Source: an uncultured Lachnospiraceae bacterium (lineage in GTDB: Bacteria > Bacillota > Clostridia > Lachnospirales > Lachnospiraceae). Taken from it: a stretch of DNA of 32,453 nucleotides. Of the stretch, positions 1 to 8,436 are shown one piece after another. Each line of letters opens with the position of its first letter. The first letter of the stretch is position 1. The translations under genes and the position numbers were made by a program. The notes under the pieces are model-generated. The model ran no database searches. It was not told where the DNA came from and worked only from the letters and a program-made list of their open reading frames with translations. The stretch spans positions 1 through 32,453 of the forward strand of contig CANQCD010000011.1 in assembly GCA_947589455.1 (NCBI GenBank), in the 5' to 3' direction.

Positions 1-2586
1 CGCTGGTGTGCATTTACAGGAGAGTATGCCGCGTCAAAGACGGCGGGACTTACTGTGCCGAAGGATGCGTATAATACGACAAATCATTTGATGTTTGCCG
101 CACATATTTATAAGGCGACGACAAATGTGCAGTTTACGCTTGCGCAGATCATGGAGATGGATGCCGGCATGAATAATATGCAGAAGAATGGGTTTGGCGA
201 TATTCCGATGTATATTGGCGAGTGGGGCAACAGAAATTATGAACTGGAAGGTTCTGCAAGCGGTTACAACGATATTGAGCGTGCGGTTTACAGCGAGATT
301 GTCCATATGGCGGCACAGGCGCGGGGCATCTGCCCGATCGTCTGGGATACCCAGTGCGCAGAAGGTGAGACGGGAGTATATGCATTCTGGGATCGCAGTA
401 CGCAGAAGCCGTGGTATCAATCAATCATTGATGCAATGATGCGGGGGACTTTCAACAAACCGTCTGAGAAAAATATGGCGGCGGATTACACAGATATCTG
501 GGAGGCGTACGGCCATTCTTCCGCCTCGTCCACAGAGCTTGCAACAGAGCCGGAAGTGCAGGAAATAACAGATATTACAGTAGATGATTCTGTTACATTG
601 AAAAATGGCGAGGTGAAAGAGCTGGGGGCGAAAGCAGAGCCGGAGGGAAGCAATGATGTTGTCTTGTGGAGTACAGACGATGACAGCGTTGTGACAGTAT
701 ATCATGGCAAACTCCGCGCCAAAGGAACCGGTATGACAACGGTACACGCATATTCCCAGAGCGGTTCTGTCACAAAAGATATCAAGGTATATGTTAAAGA
801 TAACAGTGATTCTGCCACGACAGAGATTAAGATAGCAAAAGAGCTTTATTCTTTAAAGCAGGATGCAACAACGTCTATCAAGGCTTCTGTGCTTCCGGAG
901 GGCAGCAAGGATACTCTGACATATCAGTCTACCGATCCGGATGTGGCAACGGTAAACTCTGTCGGAAAGATTACTGCAGTCGGCGTTGGAAAAGCATATA
1001 TCATCGTCACGGCGTCCAATGGCATTACCGCAAGGGTTCCAGTGGAAGTAAAAATGGGAGCGTTGTATACGGATCAGGTAAATATTGCGCTTCACATTCT
1101 GTATAATGATACAGATAAAAATTATTACGGCACAGAGCTCAGCCAGCCGGTAGCGGTGAAAGAAGATGGGACATATACGGTTTCATTTGATTTGGCGTCA
1201 GAATTATCAGATGCGGCGAAGAAGGCCGGCATTACAGAAATCAACAGACTGACTTCTGTTTACCTGAAAGATTATGATATTACGATGAAGAACCAGACAG
1301 ATTCTATCTTGAATGCGGTGAAGCTTAGGTATGATAAGGTGACAGTAAATGATAAAGACCTTACGATAACCAGTTCTGACTGGGCAAATCCATTACAGGA
1401 GGGAACAAATGTCTTTGATTCCGGCGCGCCAATCAATGGATGGGTTGGAAATATCGTGGAGGAAGTTGATATTAATTCCTCTACCCACAGCGTGACATTT
1501 AAAGACATTGCAAATCCAACGAAGATTTCTGTTACGTTTACAGTAGAAGGCCTGGAATTTAAAAAATTCAGCGAGGGGAACACAAACGAAGCAACCGGAA
1601 TGGAGGCGGGGTCTGACAGTGAGATTTCCCTGGGCGCAGCGGGAGATACCGCTTCTGTCAAGGTAAAATTAACTCCTGCAGATACAGATTCCCGCGTATC
1701 ATTTATTTCAAGTGATACATCAATTTCTTCCGTTGATACGAAAGCGAAGGCGGTTGACGAGGAAGGAAATGCGGAGGCTGTGGTCACTGCAGTCGCAAAT
1801 GGCACGGCGGAGATCACGGCGATTACAGAAAATGGCCTGTCTCAGGTATTTCAAGTGATTGTCGGAGATGGAGTCAAGGGCAGCCTGGCAACTGCCGTAC
1901 CGCAGGATCCGTCTTCAACGCCGGGGACGGAAAATCCACCTGCCGCATCAGGGACGCCGGGGACGGAAAATCCACCTGCCGCATCAGGGACGCCGGGGAC
2001 AGAAAATCCGCCTGCCGCATCGGAAGTACCAGGCGGCGCCGGACTTGCCGCACAGAAAATAACCGTGGCAGGCAGCATAAAGAAAGTGTTTGGTGCAAAG
2101 GCCTTTGCCCTGAACGCATCTGTCAATGGTGATGGGGCGCTTTCTTATAGCAGCTCGAATAAAAAGGTGGCGACAGTTAGCAGCAGCGGGAAAGTGACGA
2201 TAAAAGGAGCTGGCATTACGACGATCACTGTTACCGCGGCGGCAACCACTTCCTACAGTGAGGCAGAGGCGGTCTGCAAATTGACGGTTACGCCAAAGAA
2301 GACAGCGCTGACGCGTGTTAAAAATCTGGCAGGGAAGAAGATAAAAGTGACATGGAAAAAGCGGGGAGAAGCTGCCGGTTATGAGATTTCTTATTCTACA
2401 GATAAGAAGTTAAAGAAGGGCGTAAAAAAGAAGCTGGTCAAGAAGGCAAAAACGACTTCTGTAACGCTTAAAAAGATGAAGAAGGGCAAAAAATATTATG
2501 TGAAGGTACGCGCTTATCAAAAGACGTCATCCAATATGATTTATGGGCCTTATTCTTCTGTGAAAAAAGTAAAAGTGAAAAAATAA
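1..2586 (+). CDS. GH5-family glycoside hydrolase with Ig-like and fibronectin III domains (5' end outside window)
   Basis: The frame is open from base 1, so the N-terminus and much of the catalytic barrel lie upstream; 861 codons are visible. The motif YIGEWG, with the Glu at codon 74, matches the GE-W/F-G nucleophile strand of glycoside hydrolase family 5, and a Trp-rich stretch follows (IVWDTQ, AFWDRS), as expected late in a GH5 barrel. After about codon 150 come Ig-like (Big_2-type) domains near codons 190-270 and 274-352, a beta-rich and probably carbohydrate-binding module near 354-520, a third Ig-like domain near 535-620, a Pro/Gly/Thr linker made of three 12-residue repeats, a fourth Ig-like domain near 683-766, and a very Lys-rich fibronectin III-like domain to the end. 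The family cleaves beta-glucans or beta-mannans; the substrate cannot be told here. The architecture suggests a large secreted or wall-associated enzyme, and the basic C-terminus may bind cell-wall polymers (inference). No clear terminator follows. Confidence 0.88.
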   Translation, partial: RWCAFTGEYAASKTAGLTVPKDAYNTTNHLMFAAHIYKATTNVQFTLAQIMEMDAGMNNMQKNGFGDIPMYIGEWGNRNYELEGSASGYNDIERAVYSEIVHMAAQARGICPIVWDTQCAEGETGVYAFWDRSTQKPWYQSIIDAMMRGTFNKPSEKNMAADYTDIWEAYGHSSASSTELATEPEVQEITDITVDDSVTLKNGEVKELGAKAEPEGSNDVVLWSTDDDSVVTVYHGKLRAKGTGMTTVHAYSQSGSVTKDIKVYVKDNSDSATTEIKIAKELYSLKQDATTSIKASVLPEGSKDTLTYQSTDPDVATVNSVGKITAVGVGKAYIIVTASNGITARVPVEVKMGALYTDQVNIALHILYNDTDKNYYGTELSQPVAVKEDGTYTVSFDLASELSDAAKKAGITEINRLTSVYLKDYDITMKNQTDSILNAVKLRYDKVTVNDKDLTITSSDWANPLQEGTNVFDSGAPINGWVGNIVEEVDINSSTHSVTFKDIANPTKISVTFTVEGLEFKKFSEGNTNEATGMEAGSDSEISLGAAGDTASVKVKLTPADTDSRVSFISSDTSISSVDTKAKAVDEEGNAEAVVTAVANGTAEITAITENGLSQVFQVIVGDGVKGSLATAVPQDPSSTPGTENPPAASGTPGTENPPAASGTPGTENPPAASEVPGGAGLAAQKITVAGSIKKVFGAKAFALNASVNGDGALSYSSSNKKVATVSSSGKVTIKGAGITTITVTAAATTSYSEAEAVCKLTVTPKKTALTRVKNLAGKKIKVTWKKRGEAAGYEISYSTDKKLKKGVKKKLVKKAKTTSVTLKKMKKGKKYYVKVRAYQKTSSNMIYGPYSSVKKVKVKK
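1918..2025 (+). repeat. 36-bp in-frame tandem repeat, 3 copies, in the exoprotein linker
   Basis: Three nearly identical 36-bp units start at 1918, 1954 and 1990. Each encodes 12 residues of a TPGTENPPAASG-type linker between Ig-like domains. The period is a multiple of three, so the frame is kept. Copies differ only by single bases, which suggests recent slippage expansion. Confidence 0.95.
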
Positions 2587-2641
2587 TGCAGACAGGGCGG
2601 AAGTTTATTGAGGCAGGGAACAGACGATTGCAAGGATTTTT

Positions 2642-2670
2642 TTGACATATTTCTGGCTATTTTATATAAT
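2642..2670 (+). promoter_or_regulatory. Consensus sigma-A promoter for the GGDEF-like gene
   Basis: TTGACA (2642-2647) and TATAAT (2665-2670) are both perfect consensus hexamers separated by exactly 17 bases. Transcription would start near 2677 and leave a leader of about 190 nt before the start codon at 2865. Confidence 0.85.
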
Positions 2671-2800
2671 AGCTGGTAAGCAGCAGTTTTTTGCATGGTC
2701 GTTCTTACACTGGACTTTTTATGGGGATAGTGTTACACTGTGTATATTAATCCTGTGTTTATTTTAGGTAGTTGTGAAACGGGATCGATTACCGCCCTGT

Positions 2801-2850
2801 GCCTGCGCGCCGCATGGCATAGGACTGTAGCAACAAGGCAGGCGGCGCAG
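2801..2850 (+). other. Leader hairpin with two competing pairings just before the GGDEF-like start codon
   Basis: CTGCGCGCCGC (2803-2813) can pair with GCGGCGCAG (2842-2850) if two bases bulge. Alternatively GCCTGC (2801-2806) can pair with GCAGGC (2838-2843). The two pairings share bases and exclude each other. The structure ends 4 nt before the likely ribosome binding site GGGGA (2855-2859). It matches no riboswitch class I recognise, so any regulatory role is inference. Confidence 0.4.
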
Positions 2851-2864
2851 AAATGGGGATTATT

Positions 2865-3359
2865 ATGAATGAGAAAAGAGATCGGTTGACAGGATTGTTT
2901 GACAAGGACAGCTGTGTCCGGCTGGTACGGGAGTATCTCAGCGAGGAGCAGGGCGGCGGGGTCGCGATTGTGCTGGATATCGACAATTTTAAAAAGATAA
3001 ACTCGTTATTTGGAGTAGAACGCGGGGATCAGGTGCTCAAAGAGACTGCAGAGATTCTAAAGGAATTTTTTCAGGAAAATGATATTATCAGCAGGATCCA
3101 AGGCGATCAGTTTGTGATATTTGCAAAAGACTGCAGGCATAATACCGGTTTGGATATCCGTCTGCATGAACTTTGTACGACATTGGAGCGGGAGCTTACA
3201 GAAGATGAAAACACATGTCTGGTCACAGCCAGTATGGGTGTGGCGATAACGGAGGATGTGGGTACGGATTTTGACCGGATCTATCAGGCGGCATGTGAGG
3301 CGCTGGATCAGGCAAAAAAAGAAGGCAAGGGCTCTGTTCAGTTTTATTCAAAACGCTAG
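2865..3359 (+). CDS. Degenerate GGDEF-domain protein (probably no cyclase activity)
   Basis: This 164-residue protein is a stand-alone GGDEF-like domain with no sensory or membrane segment. The fold is clear: DRLTGLFD near the start, the metal-site strand VLDIDNFKKIN, FGVERGDQVL, and a C-terminal alpha/beta half ending ALDQAKKEGKGSVQFY. The signature loop reads RIQGDQF where active diguanylate cyclases have R-x-GGDEF. The Gly-to-Gln and Glu-to-Gln changes remove the residue normally needed for metal-dependent GTP cyclisation, and no upstream RxxD inhibitory site is seen. It is probably a nucleotide-binding or protein-interaction module (inference). The start at 2865 has GGGGA five bases upstream; an ATG at 2853 lacks a site. 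The gene appears monocistronic behind a perfect promoter and a long leader. Confidence 0.85.
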   Translation: MNEKRDRLTGLFDKDSCVRLVREYLSEEQGGGVAIVLDIDNFKKINSLFGVERGDQVLKETAEILKEFFQENDIISRIQGDQFVIFAKDCRHNTGLDIRLHELCTTLERELTEDENTCLVTASMGVAITEDVGTDFDRIYQAACEALDQAKKEGKGSVQFYSKR

Positions 3360-3424
3360 TGCATCATAAGCGATATCTTTTGATTTTAGCGGGTAACAGG
3401 GTAACAGGTGAAAAGAGGATTTAG

Positions 3425-4912
3425 ATGGAACGTTATTTGGTAAAAAAGACAGACAGACCATTGAAGATCCAGATAGAAGCGCCCGGTTCAAAGAGTATTA
3501 CAAACCGGGCTCTTTTATTGGCTGCAATGGGCGGTGGGGAATCCGTGCTGAGGGGCGTTTTGTTCAGTGATGATTCTAATTGCTTTTTACAGGCGCTGCA
3601 GGACTTAGGTTTTGCGATCTGGACAGACCGTGAGAAAAAGTGCGTCCATATTTTAGGGCAGGACGGGCGGATCCCTAAAAAGAAAGCGGATATCTATGTG
3701 GGAAGCGCCGGGACGGCGGCGCGTTTTCTGACTGCTTTTCTGGCTGTGAGCGATGGAAGTTATCGTCTGGATGCCTCGGAGCAGATGCGCAAAAGGCCGA
3801 TGCGGGAGCTTTTGGAAGCTTTGGAGGCGCTTGGCGCAGAGATTACTTATGAAGAGGAAGCCTATCACTTTCCAATGGCGATCAGGGGGATTGGGTCCTG
3901 CGCTGCCGCTCATGTGGCGCCGGATGAAGAGAACCGTTCCGGGGAAGGCGCAGAGCATCCGGAGTCGGATGGAGAGAACCGTTCTGGGAAAGGCGCAGAG
4001 CATCCGGAGTCGGATGGAGAGAACCGTTCCGGAGAAAGCGCAGAGCATCTGGGATCAGAGGGATTGGATTGTCTGGAGACGGTCAGCGTGGAGTTAGATA
4101 TCGACAGGAGCAGCCAGTTTTTAAGCGCTCTTTTGATGACGGCGCCGCTTTTGGGAAAAAAGCTGACAGTCCGGCTGACAGGGAAGAGGAATGCGAGATC
4201 TTATGTGGAAATGACAGAGCAGATGATGAAGCAGTTTGGTCATCCGGGCGTAAACAGGCTGGATGAAAACTGCTATGAAGTGGAACCTTTCCCTTATCAG
4301 GCGAGGGATTACCGGATTGAGCCGGATGTGTCTGCGGCATGTTATTTTTACGCAATGGCTGCAGTTACGGGCGGTACGGCAGTGGTATACCATGTCCAAA
4401 AGGATTCTATGCAGGGGGATATGCGTTTTTTGGAGATATTGCATCAGATGGGCTGCAATATCTCGTGGCAGAAGATAGAGGGGATAGAGGAAGAGCAGCT
4501 TGTCCTTAGCGGTCCGGCGCATGGACGGCTGAAAGGGTTAGAGGCGTCTTTTAGTGATTTTTCTGATCAGGCGCTGACAATGGCGGCAATCGCTCCCTAT
4601 GCGGACAGTCCGGTTGCTATCCGTGGAATTGCCCATATCCGCGGGCAGGAATCTGACCGGATCGCTGTGATGGCGGAAGAGCTGTCGCGTCTTGGCGTGC
4701 GCTGTGAAGAATCGGAAGACGGCATTGTCATCTATCCGGGGAAAATACATGGCGCAGAGATAGAGACGCATGAGGATCACCGGGCAGCGATGGCTTTTGC
4801 TGTGACGGGGCTTCGGACGGACGGTGTAGTCATTAAAGATCCGAACTGCTGCAGAAAGACCTTTCCAGAATATTTTCAGGTTTTGGAAAAAATCTGTGGA
4901 AATGCCGGGTGA
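3425..4912 (+). CDS. aroA: 3-phosphoshikimate 1-carboxyvinyltransferase (EPSP synthase) with internal repeat insertion
   Basis: AroA transfers the enolpyruvyl group of PEP to shikimate-3-phosphate, the sixth step of the shikimate pathway, in the cytosol. Conserved elements appear in order: GSKSITNRALLLAAM (Lys23), GSAGTAARFLTAF near residue 92, RKRPMRELL, DIDRSSQFLSALLMTAPL, the aspartate-containing SDFSDQALTMAA, RGQESDRIAVMAEELSRLG, DHRAAMAFAV and a C-terminal KTFPEYF. Its 495 residues exceed the usual roughly 430 because residues 168-212 are three copies of a hydrophilic 15-residue repeat, inserted in a poorly conserved hairpin just before the SSQF strand. The basic residue normally before the catalytic Glu (x-K-E-x-D-R) is Gln here, an oddity. 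The ribosome binding site AGAGGA lies just upstream of the ATG. Other shikimate genes in the window are aroD, aroK and aroE. Confidence 0.95.
   Translation: MERYLVKKTDRPLKIQIEAPGSKSITNRALLLAAMGGGESVLRGVLFSDDSNCFLQALQDLGFAIWTDREKKCVHILGQDGRIPKKKADIYVGSAGTAARFLTAFLAVSDGSYRLDASEQMRKRPMRELLEALEALGAEITYEEEAYHFPMAIRGIGSCAAAHVAPDEENRSGEGAEHPESDGENRSGKGAEHPESDGENRSGESAEHLGSEGLDCLETVSVELDIDRSSQFLSALLMTAPLLGKKLTVRLTGKRNARSYVEMTEQMMKQFGHPGVNRLDENCYEVEPFPYQARDYRIEPDVSAACYFYAMAAVTGGTAVVYHVQKDSMQGDMRFLEILHQMGCNISWQKIEGIEEEQLVLSGPAHGRLKGLEASFSDFSDQALTMAAIAPYADSPVAIRGIAHIRGQESDRIAVMAEELSRLGVRCEESEDGIVIYPGKIHGAEIETHEDHRAAMAFAVTGLRTDGVVIKDPNCCRKTFPEYFQVLEKICGNAG
3926..4060 (+). repeat. 45-bp in-frame tandem repeat, 3 copies, inside aroA
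   Basis: Units start at 3926, 3971 and 4016. Each encodes 15 residues of the pattern GENRSGxGAEHPESD. The first two copies are almost identical and the third has drifted near its end. The period preserves the reading frame, so AroA stays intact. Confidence 0.96.
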
Positions 4913-5094
4913 TGTCTCGTCATGCAGATAGAATCCACAATGTAAAAGTGGTTCCTAATGTAAATACGATTTGCGATGCGGACATGGTGTGCGTGGGCTG
5001 TTTGTCTCTGGGTGAAAACGAATAGCAATGATGTCTCGCCAGCGTTTCGTTGAGTCGCAAAAAAATAAGATTTGCTCTGAAATGGAGGATTAAT

Positions 5095-6861
5095 ATGAAA
5101 AAGATAATGGAGCGTTTACAGGAGAAATTAAGCGCTGCCTTTGAAAAGGCGGGTTATGATAAAAAATACGCGAAAGTGGCGGTATCCAACCGGCCGGATC
5201 TGTGCCAGTACCAGTGTAACGGTGCGCTTGCCGCAGCAAAGGAATACCGCAAGGCGCCAATCCAGATAGCGCAGGATGTTGTCGGGCTGTTGGAAGACAG
5301 CGGCATATTTGCTGAAATAACGGCAGTCAGCCCTGGCTTTATCAATATGACAGTCAGCGATCCTTTTCTGGCAGACTTTATCAATGAAATGGCGGGAACA
5401 GAGCGGTTTGGGTGTCAGAAGGCGGAGAGAGAAGAGACGGTCATGATTGATTTTGGCGGCGCTAATGTGGCAAAACCGCTTCATGTCGGACATCTTCGCT
5501 CTGCGATCATCGGGGAGAGCATCAAGCGCACGGCAAGATATCTGGGATATCATGTGATCGGGGACGCCCATCTCGGAGACTGGGGGCTTCAGATGGGGCT
5601 GATCATTACGGAATTAAAAAAGAGACAGCCGGAGTTGGTTTATTTTGACGAGGCATTTCAGGGAGAATATCCAGAAGAGCCGCCATTTACCATGGCGGAT
5701 CTGGAGGAAATTTACCCGTGTGCCAACGGCCGCTCCAAGGAGGATGAAGAATATAAGGCGGAGGCGCAGGAAGCGACGGCGCAGCTGCAGGCCGGCCGGC
5801 GGGGATATCTTGCCTTGTGGAAGCATATTTTAAACGTTTCTGTGGCCGACCTGAAAAAGATTTATGATAAGTTAAATGTGACATTTGATCTGTGGAAAAA
5901 GGAGTCGGACGTCCAGCCGTATATACCGGATATGGTACAGGCGATGAAGGATGGGGGATACGCCCATATTGATCAGGGGGCGTTGGTAGTCGATGTCAAG
6001 GAAGAGACGGATACGAAAGAAATCCCACCGTGCATGATCCTGAAATCAAACGGCGCGACGCTCTATAATACGACAGATCTTGCAACAATCGTGGAACGGC
6101 GCAAGCTGTTTGATCCAGATCGGATCGTTTATGTCGTGGATAAGCGCCAGTCGCTCTATTTTGAGCAGGTATTCCGCTGTGCAAAAAAGACAAAGATTAT
6201 CGGGGAAGACGTAGATTTGGTTTTTCTCGGCTTTGGCACGATGAACGGCAAAGATGGGAAGCCGTTTAAGACGCGCGACGGCGGGGTGCTCCGTCTGGAA
6301 AAACTTCTCAGCGAGGTGGCAGGCTGCGTAGAGGAAAAGATGGCAGGCCGCGAGATGGAAGAAACAATCAGGAAAGACGCTGCGGCAAAGATTGGGCTGG
6401 CTGCGATCAAATACGGCGATCTGAGTAATCAGGCGTCAAAAGATTATGTGTTTGACATGGAGCGCTTCACTTCGTTTGAGGGCAATACCGGTCCATATAT
6501 CCTGTATACGATCGTGCGCATCAAATCGCTGATGAATAAGGTGGCAGAGCAGGGGATTACCGTGCCGGAGGATACGAAAATCCTTCCGGCGGGCGATAAG
6601 ACGCAGACAGAAGTCATGTTAGCGCTGTCAAAATGGAGCGAGACGGTAGAGACGGCTTTTGAGGAGTATGCGCCGCATAAAATCTGTCAGTTTGTCTATG
6701 AACTCTCAGATGCATTTAATCGATTTTATCATGAGAACAGGATCCTTGCGAATCCGGACGACGCAGTGCGCGCATCGCACATCAGCCTGTGCAGGCTTGC
6801 AGGGAAAATACTGGAGACTGGCATAGGGCTGCTGGGGCTGGAGGCGCCGGAAAAAATGTGA
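5095..6861 (+). CDS. argS: Arginyl-tRNA synthetase
   Basis: This class I aminoacyl-tRNA synthetase charges tRNA-Arg and needs the tRNA for amino acid activation. It is 588 residues, normal for the family. An N-terminal additional domain covers about residues 5-100. The HIGH-type motif is in GGANVAKPLHVGHLRS, followed by GDWGLQMGLII. A KMSKS-equivalent region appears as GKDGKPFKTRDGG, and the C-terminal DALR-type anticodon-binding domain contains YELSDAFNRFYHENRI. The start at 5095 is chosen because GGAGG sits 7 bases upstream; the frame is open back to 5050 but without a site. The 182-base gap after aroA shows no convincing promoter or terminator. The last nine codons, including the stop, form the start of a 70-bp tandem duplication that continues downstream. 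Confidence 0.96.
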   Translation: MKKIMERLQEKLSAAFEKAGYDKKYAKVAVSNRPDLCQYQCNGALAAAKEYRKAPIQIAQDVVGLLEDSGIFAEITAVSPGFINMTVSDPFLADFINEMAGTERFGCQKAEREETVMIDFGGANVAKPLHVGHLRSAIIGESIKRTARYLGYHVIGDAHLGDWGLQMGLIITELKKRQPELVYFDEAFQGEYPEEPPFTMADLEEIYPCANGRSKEDEEYKAEAQEATAQLQAGRRGYLALWKHILNVSVADLKKIYDKLNVTFDLWKKESDVQPYIPDMVQAMKDGGYAHIDQGALVVDVKEETDTKEIPPCMILKSNGATLYNTTDLATIVERRKLFDPDRIVYVVDKRQSLYFEQVFRCAKKTKIIGEDVDLVFLGFGTMNGKDGKPFKTRDGGVLRLEKLLSEVAGCVEEKMAGREMEETIRKDAAAKIGLAAIKYGDLSNQASKDYVFDMERFTSFEGNTGPYILYTIVRIKSLMNKVAEQGITVPEDTKILPAGDKTQTEVMLALSKWSETVETAFEEYAPHKICQFVYELSDAFNRFYHENRILANPDDAVRASHISLCRLAGKILETGIGLLGLEAPEKM

Positions 6862-7005
6862 CGGCTGCTGCCGGCATATGAAGCCAGTTTTTTGGAGCTG
6901 CCAGGGGCTGGAGGCGCCGGAAAAAATGTGACGGCTGCTGCCGGCATATGAAGCCAGTTTTTTGGAGCTGCCAGGGCTGGAGGCGCCGGAGAATGTGACG
7001 GCTGC
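6834..7005 (+). repeat. 70-bp tandem duplication of the argS 3' end, 2.4 copies
   Basis: Copy 1 (6834-6903) and copy 2 (6904-6973) appear identical over all 70 bases. A third, diverged partial copy runs to about 7005. The unit starts in the codons for GLEAPEKM and the argS stop. Because copy 3 lacks one G, the repeat frame shifts into the open frame of the next gene, giving that frame a spurious GLEAPEN-like N-terminal extension. Confidence 0.96.
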
Positions 7006-7054
7006 GGACGTAAGACGGAAAAATATAGATTACAGTTTGGAAATGGGGGATTTT

Positions 7055-8371
7055 ATGTACCGTTTAACAGCAAAGCTTGTTATTTATCGGAATTTAGGAA
7101 AAGACAGCATTTTGTTTAAACTGGCGGATATCTGTCAGCAGTTTGATTCCGGCAGTTATGTAAAAGAGGATCTGATAACGGATATTTATGAGGAGATCCA
7201 CCGCCTGTTAGAGATTGCAACGCGCTATGGTTTTGACAAAAACTTGTGGCATAATTATCTTGCTTTTATCCTCGCGATGAATGAAAATCCGTTTACGATC
7301 GTTTCGGAAAAGGTGGGAGCCAACGAGGGGACAGTCAATGAGTTTGCAAAAGGAGATTTTGCAATTTTCAGGCAGCTGTTTTCTTATGATTTTTCAACGC
7401 TGGAAAGGGAGCTGGGGATTAACTGCTTCTCTGTTATCACAAACTATAATGCGATAGTGAAAAGTGAGCAGATTTTTAATAAAAGCGTCAGTGAAAAGGT
7501 GCAGGAATTGAGCCTTCAGATTGAGCGGGCAGCGGATGAGGCGGAGATGTATCAGATCGTGACAGATTTTTACAAGATGTACGGTGTTGGGAAATTCGGC
7601 TTAAATAAGGCGTTTCGTGTATCTCATAGCAAAGAGTTTGGCGTGTTAAGCCCTATTACGGCGACCGGCGACATGACATTGGACGATCTGGTAGGCTATG
7701 AACTGCAGAAGCAGAAACTGATTGAAAATACGGAGGCGTTTGTCGAGGGAAGAAAGGCAAATAATGTGCTTCTTTTTGGGGATGCGGGGACTGGCAAATC
7801 GACCAGTATCAAGGCGATCTTAAACCAGTATTACAGCAGAGGGCTTCGCATGATCGAAGTGTATAAGCATGAGTTTAAGGAACTTTCCAGGATCATTGCG
7901 GAGATCAAAAACAGAAATTATCGTTTTATTATCTATATGGACGATCTGTCTTTTGAAGAATTTGAGATAGAATATAAGTATTTGAAGGCTGTGATCGAGG
8001 GCGGACTGGAAACTAAGCCGGAAAATGTCCTGATCTATGCAACGTCAAACAGACGCCATCTGATCCGTGAGACGTGGAGTGACCGCTCCGATATGTCAAA
8101 GGATGAACTGCACCGATCGGATACGATGCAGGAAAAACTTTCGCTTGCCGGGCGCTTTGGCGTGACGATTGGATTTTACCGTCCATCCCGGCAGGAATAT
8201 TTTGATATTGTGGCGGCAATCGCAAAGAAGTTTCCGGAGATTACCCTGACGGAAGAGGAATTAAAAGCTGAGGCAAATAAATGGGAGCTGAGCCATGGAG
8301 CGATTTCCGGCAGGATGGCAGAGCAGTTTGTACATTATCTGGCGGGGACAGCAGGAAAAAAGGAACAATAA
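7055..8371 (+). CDS. DUF815-family AAA+ ATP-binding protein
   Basis: This is a 438-residue cytosolic P-loop protein. The Walker A motif GDAGTGKST is near residues 242-250, the Walker B-like strand [10 protein letters not shown] near 287-296, and a sensor-like ATSNRRHLI follows, then [27 protein letters not shown]-type sequence typical of DUF815 (Pfam PF05673). The roughly 220-residue N-terminal part is helical and of unknown role. DUF815 members resemble AAA+ ATPases, but no substrate is established to my knowledge. The start is uncertain: the frame is open from a TTG at 6962 inside the argS-tail repeat, while ATGs at 7043 and 7055 lie beyond it. I prefer 7055 because a G-rich site (7045-7050) precedes it and the upstream extension is repeat-derived. 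Only 65 bases separate it from the next gene, so co-transcription is likely. Confidence 0.85.
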   Translation: MYRLTAKLVIYRNLGKDSILFKLADICQQFDSGSYVKEDLITDIYEEIHRLLEIATRYGFDKNLWHNYLAFILAMNENPFTIVSEKVGANEGTVNEFAKGDFAIFRQLFSYDFSTLERELGINCFSVITNYNAIVKSEQIFNKSVSEKVQELSLQIERAADEAEMYQIVTDFYKMYGVGKFGLNKAFRVSHSKEFGVLSPITATGDMTLDDLVGYELQKQKLIENTEAFVEGRKANNVLLFGDAGTGKSTSIKAILNQYYSRGLRMIEVYKHEFKELSRIIAEIKNRNYRFIIYMDDLSFEEFEIEYKYLKAVIEGGLETKPENVLIYATSNRRHLIRETWSDRSDMSKDELHRSDTMQEKLSLAGRFGVTIGFYRPSRQEYFDIVAAIAKKFPEITLTEEELKAEANKWELSHGAISGRMAEQFVHYLAGTAGKKEQ

Positions 8372-8384
8372 GGTATCGCAATCT

Positions 8385-8400
8385 TTGCAACAAGTTGCAA
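8385..8400. promoter_or_regulatory. 16-bp perfect inverted repeat upstream of the transglutaminase-like gene
   Basis: TTGCAAC (8385-8391), two bases, then GTTGCAA (8394-8400) form a perfect dyad 36 bases before the start codon of the next gene. No T-run follows, so it is more operator-like than terminator-like. No candidate regulator is encoded nearby. Confidence 0.35.
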
Positions 8401-8436
8401 GTGCGGATGTGATTCGCTATGGAATGAGGGATTTGT

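Noticed and set aside
1851-2126. Minus-strand frames rich in Pro/Ala opposite the exoprotein linker
   Set aside because: They are antisense images of the 36-bp linker repeats with no start signals.
2677-2864. c-di-GMP riboswitch ahead of the GGDEF-like gene
   Set aside because: The conserved GEMM core sequence and tetraloop/receptor pattern are not recognisable; only GC-rich hairpins are present.
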